From the NCBI GenBank assembly GCA_002964805.2, contig PUDQ02000079.1, positions 186,001 to 250,000 of the forward strand: DNA of 64,000 nucleotides. Reading direction: 5' to 3'. Under the pieces are notes generated by a model that saw only the letters and a list, made by a program, of their open reading frames with translations, was not told the origin of the DNA and did no database searches. The DNA comes from Trametes villosa (Eukaryota; Basidiomycota; Agaricomycetes; Polyporales; Polyporaceae). This document shows, one piece after another, positions 35,180 to 45,743 of this stretch. The position numbers and the translations under genes are program-made. The stretch's first letter is position 1, and every line of letters starts with the position of its first letter.

Positions 35180-36598
35180 CTACGCCGGAGGGGCGGGCAT
35201 CGCAGGCTTGCGCGTGACGACATATTCGAGGGTCCGGTATACGTGGCGAATAGTCCTGAAGAAGCCCGCAACACTGGAGTCCTTCCGATGCACCATGCGC
35301 GAGCGCAGCTTCCACGCCCCAAGCGAGGCGCAGAGCTTGCCGAACCGCTCAGCAACCTCGTCGATTGTCGGACGCTTCGCGGGGTCGTCCTGCACCATGT
35401 CCGCGACGAGCGGCTGCAGGAAGTCGAACGCGGCGCTTTTCTGTTGCGATACCGGCTTTAGAAACTGACGTCGTTCGAAGGAAAAAGGGATAGCACCTGC
35501 ACAAAGTCTTCTCTGAAGAGGTTGCCGAGGTAGTAAATGTCGGTAGGGAACGGGTCGCGCGGTTCATCGGACTGCAGGAACTCGGGGACGGTCTTCACGC
35601 CACCCCATATCGGGGGCTCGCGCGGCGAAATGCAGTCGGCGTCGTATTTCCGCGAAATGCCGAAGTCGATGTAGTAGTACTTGACGGGCCGTCTCGTCCG
35701 GGTGGTGTACTTTACCCACCGCTTCCCGTCGTAGCTGATGGCGGCGGGTATGGCGGGGTGGCGGGGCTCCGAGATGAGACCGCTGGCGTCCATCATGATG
35801 TTGTCGGTCTTGATATCGCTTTGACCCAGAGGTGAATCGAGGCACACGGCTAGTGAATCGCGCAACTACGTACCGGTGAGCCACGCGATGCAAATGCATA
35901 AATTGGAGACCCTGCCATGGCACGGTCACGGTAGTTAGCTTCTAAAGATGCTCGGACACAAACGAAAGACTACCTCTATGAGCTGTTTCAAGCATTCAAC
36001 CGCTTCCCCTACCGTAGAGAAGCGGGGGTGATTGTAGGTGTTCAGGAAGGGCATAACTAGGAATATGATGTTGCTGGCCAGTGGCGACACCAGGACGTCG
36101 TAGATCGGGACGCAGTGGTTGCGAGCGTCAGAGGTAGTGTTCGCCTTGGAGCTACTGCAGAACTGGGATATTTCGGCCTCGTACGGATGGTCGGTTGTAT
36201 CAACCCGTTTCAGGATGACGATAGCGCCGTCTGATGCTCGTTTCGCATCTAGTATGGCGGGGAGCTTGTTTATACGAGGTGAGCATGAATACAGAATTTG
36301 CTCAGAAGCGAACACGTACCCACGACCTGATGCCGTCCTCGCACTGTTTAGGCTGGTATTTCGTGCCCTTCCAAGAGGGGACCCAGTCGGCCCTATACCG
36401 GGGCCGGAGCATATAGCCCTGTTCTTCGAGCCACTTCTGGTGATCTCTCCAAAATCGCTCGTGAAGGTAGAGAGCGCCTTCCTCGAGGGGCGCCGGTAAG
36501 CTAAGATCTATGCGACGCTTCGGAGGATCTGGCCCCTGCCAGTGCGCTGCTGACGACGCTGTTTGTGAGGTAGATACGGAGTTGCATGCGGCGTCCAT
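35180..36598 (-). CDS. Kinase-like protein, paralogue C
   Basis: The start at 36598 gives MDAACNSVSTSQTASSAAHW, followed by the shared segment KRRIDLSLPAPLEEGALYLH and FWRDHQKWLEEQGYMLRPRY. Landmarks: AIVILKRVD (Lys kept), VAHRDIKTDNIMMD, KYYYIDFGISRKYDAD, TVPEFLQ, DMVQDDPAKRPTIDEV. Exon structure and sequence closely match paralogue B, differing mainly at the first ~15 residues and by scattered substitutions. All kinase landmarks except the Gly-rich loop are present, so catalytic activity cannot be excluded. Stop at 35180-35182. Confidence 0.82.
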
Positions 36599-37013
36599 CT
36601 GAGAAAGAGTATGTCAGTGCACCTTGGACGGCGGGAGTTTATATGATGGACGTACAGGACGCGTGAGTACTTCTCGGTTGCTGATGCGAACCTGTGTGCT
36701 AAGCGCCGAGTGAGTACAACAAGGGCATAACAATAGGGGAGCCCCGGGACATGTCAACGTCTGCAACGTCTGCTATTGTGGTCTTACAATTGTCGCAAAC
36801 GACCGTGGCTGTGGCACATCAAGGGCGCCTCGCGCTCAGCATGCACGCCATCCTGGGAAATCCTACAGCGAAGGGGATAGATCGTCACGGTCATTCGAAC
36901 TAGTAGTACATAGCAGTACGGCTCGATATCGGGCCTGGGTCGGGCGACAACAAAGCAGAGCAGAATAACAGAGGACACAGTACAGCACAATATAGCAAGA
37001 AGGAAGAGTAGGT
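36599..37013. other. Intergenic, no gene seen
   Basis: This is the upstream region of paralogue C and the 3' flank of paralogue D. No coding structure. Confidence 0.45.
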
Positions 37014-38334
37014 TCAAGCGCGAGGTAGAGCGGGGCGGAACGTGAGGAGATAGAACATTGTGCGGAACGTATGCGCAATCGCCCTGAAGAAGCCTACCGA
37101 CCAGTGCTCATGGCGTAAAGGAAGGCGGGCCCGCAGCCGCCACGTACTGAGAGAGCCCATCAGCAGGTCGAACCGGGCGACGACTTGGTCCATGTTCGGC
37201 CTGTTCGCCGGCTCGTCTTGCATCATGTCGCCGACTATGGGCTTCATGAAGTCGAGGCCGGAGTACTCCTGAAAAACTGTTGAGCGCGCTGCGTATGTCA
37301 TGGCGACGCCGACTTACATCCAAGAACACGGTTTTGATGACGTTCCCGAGGTAATACACGTCGGTCGGGAACGGGTCGCAAGGCTCCAAGGACTTGTGGA
37401 ACTCGGGCACCGTCCGGTCCGCGCCCCAAATGGGTCGCGAACGCGGTGGACCCTTCGCCGGATCAAAGCGCCGAGAGAGGCCGAAGTCGATGAAGTAGTA
37501 TTTGACAGGATATCGCGTGCGGGTGTAGTGTTTCGCCGTACCCGACATGTCACGCTTGGACCGTATAGAGACGAAGTGGTAGAGCTGTGGATATAGCGGG
37601 CGGGGGTCCATCATGATGTTCATCATTCCGCAATCCCTATAGCACTGTGAGCACACATCGATGGTAAAGCTAATAACGCACCTGTGGGCTATGTGGTGCG
37701 CATGCATGAAGCGTAGCCCCTACAAAGCTATTGTCAACGGGAGCCGACACCATAGGCGACGGACATCTCGCACCTCGAATGCCTGTCGAAAGAACTCCAC
37801 AGCTTCGCCGACTGTGAGGAAACGGGGATCGAAGAACTTGCGTAGCAACGGCATGACAATGAGCTTGTAGTCGGGGTCGTCTGGAACATCGAGGACTTCG
37901 TAGATGGGCACACAGCGGTTTGCAGGGTCACTAGAGAGCGGTTCGGACGAGAGGTAGTTGCAGATGTCAACCTCGTATGGGTGCCGCGACGTCTTAATCT
38001 TCTTGAGAGTGACTACCGTATTGTCGGCCATCCGTGTCGCGTCCAATACGACATCGAGCTGCCGGGGCATATTGAGCGCAAATGCCCATAGCATAATCGC
38101 AAAACTCACGACTAAGTTCTTCCCATCTTCGCACATGTAATAGACGTTGCCTCCATCCTTGCGCCATGAAGGGACCCAGTCTGGTCTGTAGCGGGGTCGA
38201 AGCATGTAACCACGCTCTTGTAGCCATGGTTGATGGTCTCTCCACCATACTTCCCCGTCGGTGAGCCCGCCGTCGTCGGTGTCGTCCTCGATCTCTCTCT
38301 CAGTGGACATACTTGGGTCATCCCCGGAAGGCAT
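37014..38334 (-). CDS. Kinase-like protein, paralogue D
   Basis: The ATG at 38334 opens MPSGDDPSMSTEREIEDDTD; a downstream ATG (MSTERE) at 38310 is an alternative. The family signature is WWRDHQPWLQERGYMLRPRY then WVPSWR. Landmarks: VVTLKKIK, IAHRDCGMMNIMMD (HRD Asp and Asn kept; Gly replaces the usual Lys), KYYFIDFGLSRRFDP, TVPEFHK, PFPTDVYYLG, and DMMQDEPANRPNMDQV. The C-terminal block is WRLRARLPLRHEHWSVGFFR. It is more diverged than B and C. The HRD arginine codon is again split by an intron. Stop at 37014-37016. Confidence 0.8.
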
Positions 38335-39687
38335 CACAAGGGCTGCAGAGGTAGGGGGATGGGGGAATAGGGAGCAGGGGCGAGGGCGACGCAGCTAGAC
38401 TGACTCGGAGAGCGAGAGCCTTGAACCTGCCACTGGGCGCGCTAGCGCTGGGTGCGATCGTGGGCGGTTGTGTGAGCCGAACACGTGGGTACCGCCACGA
38501 GGCACGCCTGGGAACACCCGGCGCTCATTCACACTCGTGCGGTGTTCCTAGAGTATATACCAGATCAGTGAGAGTGACACTCGGGACCAAGCTCCGACTG
38601 TCACTGAGATCCTCGGCCACAGTGACTCTCACTGCCCCCAAGCGCGGCATGTGACCCACGCCCGCGATGCGTCTTGCGTGCGCGTCGCGTCCGGAGCGGA
38701 CCTGCGGTGCCAGTGGTTACAACCACCACAGGTCCGCTCCAGGCTCGTTCTCAAGTTCGCTAGGGGCCACCTGGCTGTATTCTGAGCCACAATGTAGTCG
38801 GCTTTCTTCCTCCCCGCCGCCTCCTCCTAGCTCGCCGCAGAGCCTAGATAGCTGCGCCTCTCCTGAAACACGTCCTCGTGCCTCACATGTCCGACATTCA
38901 CCACTGGCATCGGATGAGCGAGGCTTCAGCGGCAGGCCAGTATTGCGGGGAAGGAAAGCTCGGCGAATACCGTGAACCGTAGGTGCGCAAGTGCATCATG
39001 ATCACCCCGGGGAGTCTCCCACCAGTACCTGCCTCTGTCCCGTACAGTTCGGCGGTTCTGAGACCTACCTAGCGAAAACGAGTGAGGTAGAGCACGTCGG
39101 TACATCTGCCTAGAGGAGACTAGCCACGCGTTGAACTACTGTGGCCGAGAGGGCTCTTGGGCGCTATCTGGATCGCGCGACCCTATTGTCCTCGATCTCA
39201 GTGAGAGTCGTTTGTCTCAGTGACAGTCACTCTCACTGTTTTGGTCGTCACTCGTGTTCCTACTGCCACTCTGCGCCTTCCAGGGCAGACAGTGAGTGGC
39301 AGCACAACAGACCGAAGGCAGCGTAGACAGCCATCTGACACTCTCACAATACCCCTCCTTGTTCCTTGATGGGCGGCCACTCCAGCGGGGCATCTACTCG
39401 TCCAAAGCATCGGCGAATGCCCGAAGCGGGCTCCCGGGCTAGCCGTTCATGTCGTTGGGCATTGTTCTTTCTCTGGTACGGTGCCACAACCTTGGTACAC
39501 CTTGTATCCTCGAGCTCGCTGGTCCTAGTTACTCGCCAAAGATGGCTCAAGTCACCGCGAGGAAGCTGAAGACCTTCGACTCTTGTGCGGCTCGACCCCC
39601 GACTCCACATATAGTCTCGCATCTGGGGCTCGGTTCGACGACCACTCGCTCCACTCCATCTCGTGCTACGTCCCTCATATCACCATC
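38335..39687. other. 1.35 kb intergenic region holding a MITE-like element
   Basis: It lies between divergent genes (kinase-like D on minus, short gene 2 on plus). It contains the inverted-repeat element at 38566-39238. No other gene was found. Confidence 0.5.
38566..39238. mobile_element. MITE-like element with CAGTGAGAGTGAC inverted repeats
   Basis: CAGTGAGAGTGAC at 38566-38578 is matched by its reverse complement ending at 39238. Each end is itself a hairpin: 38566-38634 (CAGTGAGAGT against ACTCTCACTG) and 39199-39238 with the same arms. The interior has no coding capacity. No clear target-site duplication was found, so the exact borders are uncertain. Confidence 0.55.
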
Positions 39688-40607
39688 ATGCCGAACTTCA
39701 TAGAAACCGCTGAGCGGACTGTGCAGGACACCTCGAATATCGCCACAACCTCCGGTGTCAACGCGCTGAACGTCGTTGGCCTCATCTCGCAGCATATGCC
39801 AGGCCCCACTATGGACCGAGGATACGACAATCTCCGCTTTGCCTCAGGAAAGCTGCGCGAGCGCATCATTCCACTATCGCGTGAGAAGGACCTGTTTAAG
39901 GAGCATGACAGGTAAGTGTCCTATAGAAGTTCGAGATCGCAGAACCCCTTCCAAACCATGACCATGATGTTCTGTAGACTCTTTCGTGCTGGCCTACACT
40001 TAAGAAAGGAACACAAGAAAATGGGGCGCTGGGGAGCCATCAAGCTCATCGGCCGAGCATCAGAGTTCGAAAGCGACACCCACGCTCTTCTCGGCGAGGT
40101 CCAGGTAATACACGAACAAGTGTCATCTCAGTATACTAGACTAAATATGCTCTGTTGTAGACGACCTCAGATTTCTACGCTTCTCTCCAGGAGCGGCGGT
40201 ACACGGCATGTAAGTGCATATTTTCTCTACTCGCATACACCCTGGGTTGAACTGCCGACCAATCAGCCGTGCTTACACTTGAATCCACCCTGGAGATCAT
40301 CTCGCGCCCGTCATCGCCCACTCCTCACGCTACCGCCGTACCGAACACATCATTCTCGGAGCAGCCGCAATCTATGGTAGCGAACACCCCTTCACCCGCC
40401 GATACGCGCGCTTCGGAGCATATTGCTGCTGCGCAGGCGTTGGCGACTGTGCAAGAAGTGCCCACGGAAGACTCGGAGGAGACCGCCGAGCAAAAACGCA
40501 TCCCCCTCAATGTCCTGGCAGCGACCGCCACCACTCAGTCGCTCGTGACCGGTAACGCTCATGCCGCAGGGACTCCTGGGAAACGCACGCGCCGTTTCTC
40601 GTTCTAG
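39688..40607 (+). CDS. Short protein of unknown function, family member 2
   Basis: Four exons from the ATG at 39688 to the TAG at 40605-40607 give about 245 residues. The N-terminus (MPNFIETAERTVQDTSNIAT) and next segment are helical. After a phase-2 intron in the Arg codon comes a 42-codon exon, LFRAGLHLRKEHKKMGRWG...ALLGEVQ, ended by a phase-0 intron. Then follow TTSDFYASLQERRYTA and a Ser/Pro/Thr-rich, low-complexity C-terminus ending TPGKRTRRFSF. No family is recognised. The middle exon resembles the corresponding exon of the genes at 33360 and 41959 in length, phases and pattern. Confidence 0.6.
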
Positions 40608-41958
40608 CAGTCGCGCACCGTGGCGCCCTCGAACCTCCGAGTTGTCTTATGCTATCCTGTGAACGCTCTTGAACATTGTTGTCCTGTATTGTCCTCGCTC
40701 TCGCGTATTTCACCCGTTGCTCTCATGTAATCCTGTCCGCTCTACTACCTCTGCATATTTATGTATCAGTTGTTCCACTACTGCGCCGTCGCTTCGACGA
40801 CGCGGACTTGCCCCGGCGAGTGAGCGCGTGCGCTTCTCGAGTCTTATCGCACGGACCAGTCGGTAGGTCGAGTTTTGATTACTTCTGGTCTCTCGCGGTT
40901 ACCAGGCGGTTCCGCATATGATGTCAACTGTGGCAATGTGGGTCTTTATGGTAGTACGGAGGACAAGGATGGTCGGAGACGCAGCCGCGGAGTACAAAGC
41001 AGCTCAACAACTTGCGGTGCAAGCGGAGCGCCCATAGTATCACTCCGGGCCGCACCCCGGAATAACGAAGCGCTCATACCCACTCCTCGTCGGAGGCCCG
41101 ACCACCACATGACTTGAGCTCGTTCTCGTGTCTGCTCTCCTGCCGCCAGTTGCCTGAATGTCGACCAGACTAGGCTGCATTTTTACACCTCTGCAGAAAT
41201 GCTTTGCCAGTACCCGGAAGCCTCGCTGATGACTAGCTCTGAGGGACGCGGCGACTCGGAACCGTCAACGTTCAACGGCAGCTCGGACGCCACGTCAACC
41301 CGATTTTGGGCAATTTCTACACCGGCATGCATGACGCGTCCTTCGAGACTCGTTTCTCAGCCGCGATAACGTCGCCCATCCGAAGACCTGGGCACTGGGG
41401 CTACTGGCGAAGGGAGTCGACGCGTGGCAGGCATCCTGTCAGGTCCCAACAGCTCAGACTGCCGCTCACGGCTCTAGTTCAGAGCCGGGCTATTGTCTTC
41501 GTGACAGCTGTCCCTATGGATACTGGCAGCAGGTAAACCGACAGCACACTCGTTTAGGAGACCATTCTGCCGATACGTCTACGGGAAGTCCACCTGCAAA
41601 CCAGTCTCGTCGACCTTGTACTCAGGCATCGCGGTGTGCGATGTGCCCCGCCATCCAAGCCTCTGTACGTACTTGCATTGTTGTTTATCGCAATGATCCA
41701 GCGCGCCAGTCGCCGCCTCCTGCCAGCAACGACTGTCCCTGGATACTCCTTGCATGGGAGAGTAACGAAAACAACGCCCTCGTCCGCCATGTTCAAGCAT
41801 GCAACAGCGCTGGCCCTCGAGATGTTTGACTCTTCGGGCATTTCTTGTCCTCGGAAGTACTTAAACTACTAGCTTCCTACATTCTGCCGCATACCACTTT
41901 AGTTCCAACAGCCTCAGAAACACTCGCGCCCTCCTAAATCGACTGAAAGCAACCCGTC
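40608..41958. other. 1.35 kb intergenic region, no gene seen
   Basis: This lies between two genes on the plus strand. Short open frames are scattered on both strands without splice structure. Confidence 0.45.
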
Positions 41959-42586
41959 ATGTCTGCTACCTCCGCCACCCCAGTCGACACTACGGGCCTC
42001 TCCACCGTGACTAGCCTCCTCATCATAGGTCAGTAGCCCCGCTCCATGCTGATATCACCCGGCTGACGAGCGTATAAACTCACTAGGGCTATGCCTGTAC
42101 GGCGGCTTGACCTACCTATGGGTCTACAAGTTTAGCGCACTCGCCGTCCTCAAGACCGGCGACAAGTTCCAGTCCCATACACTCGCCCTCTTCTATGAAG
42201 GCGTCGACGCCATCCCGCTCGACGAGTGCCAGTCGCTCTACGACCGCTACTCGGTGTACGTGCCGCACGACTACGTGAGGAAACGCTGGTATCCTGACCG
42301 CTCACACGTCCCGCAGGCTTTCTGACTTGCGCGCCGAGATGAGTCGTCCCAAGAGCTACGCCGCTATGCTTCCGGCGGGTACGCACAAGCGGCGCTGGCT
42401 GATAGCTGCCAAGGCGCTGAAGGATGACGCAGAGGTGCGTTGAAGCAGCACGTACTGCACTCGACTGGAACAAGTAACTGATACCGTCTACCACAGGTTG
42501 TGTTCGAGAGGTCTATGAGGGGCGCCATCGGGGCTAAGCTCGTCGAGCAAAGGAAACGCGCATTCAACACTCCGCATCAGCTCTAA
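41959..42586 (+). CDS. Short single-pass membrane protein of unknown function, family member 3
   Basis: Four exons from the ATG at 41959 to the TAA at 42584-42586 give about 145 residues. The N-terminus is MSATSATPVDTTGLSTVTSL, then one hydrophobic segment LLIIGLCLYGGLTYLWVYKF, a likely membrane anchor. After a phase-2 join (GT|G) comes a 39-codon exon LSDLRAEMSRPKSYAAMLPA...KRRWLIAAKALKDDAE, ended by a phase-0 intron, then VVFERSMRGAIGAKLVEQRK. The pattern C-x2-L-x3-Y before the intron and K-R-R-W-L-I-x-A-A-K-x-L-x-x-D-A after it recalls small agaricomycete membrane proteins of unknown role. Confidence 0.65.
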
Positions 42587-43808
42587 ACGCGGGTATGGCT
42601 ACCCCATTCCCCTCACGCAGTCCGCGGTTCGCTACAGACCGCGGGTTGCGGCAGGGCGCTCGGACATGTTAATCGTTGTTTTTGTGACGTTGTGTAGGTC
42701 TCATCTTCTCGGTGTCCTAGCTATGGATGGACTTCTCTGATACGCAGGCTTCTGTATTACGAAGTTTACGAATGTTCATAATGCAGTCCAGTCAAGTCTG
42801 TGGGTGCTCAATGTGCTAGGAATTCAGCCTCGCCGCCGAGAGTGCCACCCGCCCCGCCGACTTCCTCTGCCTTCTTCGAAGCGCTTGGACAGGTCTGGGC
42901 GAAGATACACAGCAGATCATCGTACATCCTACGCGGCCGTGGGGTTTGCCTTCTATCACGACCTCCTGCGCAGCGCCACGATGACACGATTTAAAGAATG
43001 TCGGACTCGGACTCGTTCAATCGGAACAGAGTCTACCGCAGGGCTCCATGCGTGTTAATTGACGTTACATCGAGCCACGGTAGTAAATGTATGCCATTGC
43101 GCTGTTGGTAGCGCCGTCCCGATCTCCTAGTCACACCGTCGCTTCGCGCCTACTAAGCAGCTGCCTTCCCCGGCCAAGACGCTGCTTGCCAACCCTGCCA
43201 CTGCCAGTAAAGTACGGTTGGAGTCACCCATTGCAGCCGCCCCTTCGCCGAGAAAAGTCGGTGTTGTTACATTATGACGTCTTCCGTTACGAGTCCTTAT
43301 CTCGGTGATTCTATCCGCCTCCTTGCACAAGGCCTAGTCAAGGATGCTGAGAAGCTGCCATTGTGGGCGGCCGACTTGTAGTGAGGGTGAACGCAGGGTG
43401 CGTTGGCTTTACGTACGGTACACGCGGTCGTTAAGGGACAGCACTGTGAGGCGGCGACACCTGCACGCGGCTGGAACGTGAAAAAATCCACATTCGATAC
43501 ACAACAGTACCCGTGGTTCGCTCAAGCGCGAGTGCGGCCGATCGATCAGCGGCGCCCACTCACTCACCGCCCGGATGTCAGACGTTGACACCGCCAAGCC
43601 GACTGATGTCGTCTTCGTACCTTCTTTGACGCATCCGAGTCCGAGAACAAAAGCGCATGGCAGCAGTTGCTTCTAGTCGATTTGATGCTCCAGCCAGGGC
43701 GACGAGACGAGGGTGGTGTATATGATAGCCAAAAGCAAGACAAGGCGATACAGATACGGGCATCACAGCGAGAGAGCGACGGTAATCCAAGGACGAGGGA
43801 TACACAAG
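42587..43808. other. 1.2 kb intergenic region, no gene seen
   Basis: This lies between convergent genes. No exon structure or repeat was recognised. Confidence 0.45.
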
Positions 43809-45172
43809 TTACACAGGTCGGGGTATGGCAGGCTTCCGAGTCAGTATGTAGTGAGTGGTACGGAAAATATGTGCGACACTGCGGGATAAGGCTAGCGCGT
43901 CACCGGCCTCCTCCTTGCGGGGGACAAGTCGGGAGCGCAGCTTCCAGGACCAGAGTGGCTTCACTAGCTGGTCAAAGCGCCGAATGACTTCTTGTATCGT
44001 AGGACGCTTCGAGGGATCGTTGTGAGTCATGTCCTCCACGAGCGGATCAAGGAATTCAACGCCCCGGTATTTCTGTGCGTGGATGCTCAGCGAAAAGACA
44101 ACCAATAAATCGGTGAGGGTGACACACCTCCATAATTTGCGAGCGTATCATGCTGCCGAGGTAGTATATATCCGTGGGGAAAGGATCCAGGAGTTCGCCA
44201 TTCCAGTTTTGAAACTCTGGGACGGACTTATCCCCGCCGCGGATGGGGTGTTCTCGAGGTGGGCCGTCTTCGGGGTCGTACCGACGCGAAAGCCCGAAGT
44301 CGATGAAGTAATACCTAACTGGACGTTGCGTCCGGGTGTGATGCTTAGCGGTATTCTTCCAATCGCGAGATCTTGCCGGGACGGCCGGATGGAACATGTC
44401 GGGGTATAGTGTTCGAGGATCATACAGTATGTTCGCAGACTGACAATCCCTGATGAATGTGAGCAAACCTGGTCTGCATACAAATAGAGGTATTAAATAC
44501 CTGTGAGCGACGTGGAGTTCATGCATAAACTGCAGACCCTGAGCAGCGAGATGGGTTATGGGCGAGATGATAGTAAGGATCAAGCGCTACACTTACCTCA
44601 AAGACCTGTGCGACGAATGCGACAACTTCGCCCACAGTGAGCCAGGCAGGACTGTCGCATGCGCGGAAGAGGGGCATAACAAGGAGAGTGACATCTTCGT
44701 CATCCGGGACATCTAGAACCTCCAACAATGGCACGGTGTGATTTCGAGGATCTGACAGATGAGGCTCCGAGAGGAGGAATTGGTGTAAGGAAGTTTCCTC
44801 CGGATGCCAGCTCTTCTTGACTTGCTTCAGCATTACCAGGCTATTATCTAAGGCACGAACAGCATCCATGAGGTAGGGATGCTGATCCTCGGTGAGTCAA
44901 AGTTCCGGCACAGCTGGGTGGCGTATGTCACGTACTCGTAAACGGTGCCAATCCTCATGCCTCATTTTGGACCCATTTGTCTGAGCATCCCATGAGGGCT
45001 TCCAGCGTGGCCGGTATCGAGGACGAAGCATGTAGCCCCGTCCGGCCAGCCACGCTTGACGATCTCGCCACCAACATTCTCCCTCTGTGAGCTCCTCGGG
45101 TCCCGAAGGTAGCGGCAGCCTGAGGTGATGCACCAAAGGGATAGAAACAGGCGGCACAGATGCTTCGGTCAT
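43809..45172 (-). CDS. Kinase-like protein, paralogue E
   Basis: The start at 45172 gives MTEASVPPVSIPLVHHLRLP, then WWRDRQAWLAGRGYMLRPRY and WKPSWD. Landmarks: NSLVMLKQVKK, VAHRDCQSANILYD (HRD Asp and Asn kept, Gln at the usual Lys position), RYYFIDFGLSRRYDPED, SVPEFQN, PFPTDIYYLG, and DMTHNDPSKRPTIQEV. The C-terminal block is WKLRSRLVPRKEEAGDALAL. The HRD arginine is split by an intron as in the other copies. Stop TAA at 43809-43811. It groups with paralogue D by the DCxxxNI and FGLSRR variants. Confidence 0.82.
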
Positions 45173-45743
45173 GAAGAGTATGTAGCAGCAGCAGTAGCAG
45201 AAGAAGAGAGGGGCTCCGGATGAATCAAAAACGCCGGTCAATATTGTGCATGTTGATGGTTTCGAAAACGCCTTTGTCCTGCTTTCGCCGGCCGCTGCGC
45301 TTCTATCTACACTGACAAACATCACCAAACATTGTGGCCGGGCGTGGTCGGAGCGGCGACCCACTGGCAGGACGTTCACGTTCAGTTCTTGAGAATCAGC
45401 GGAACCGCTGCGCGGTCGACGATATTGCCCTGAAAGTGTGGCCATGCGTGGGCGTTGGGCGTTGAGTGGGGGAACCTGTGCATGGTACTCAATGGCCCTC
45501 ACTTCGGGCGGCTGCACACGGTGCCGGCGGTGTGGCCGTAAATGCGCCAACTTCTTGGGTTGGGGGGTGTGCCACGGGCCTGTGCTCGTATACGCGTACT
45601 AACCGCTGCGGTACCCCAGACCGGCGCGTACCTCGTGAGTTTCTATGCATGCATCCCAGTGTAAGACGAAACAAGATCTTCGTTTCTCATAAATGCAATG
45701 TCGGCTGTCAATACTCTGCCAGGGATGACCGCCTGTCGACCAA
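45173..45743. other. Intergenic, no gene seen
   Basis: This is the upstream region of kinase-like E and the 3' flank of the subtilase. No coding structure was recognised. Confidence 0.45.
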
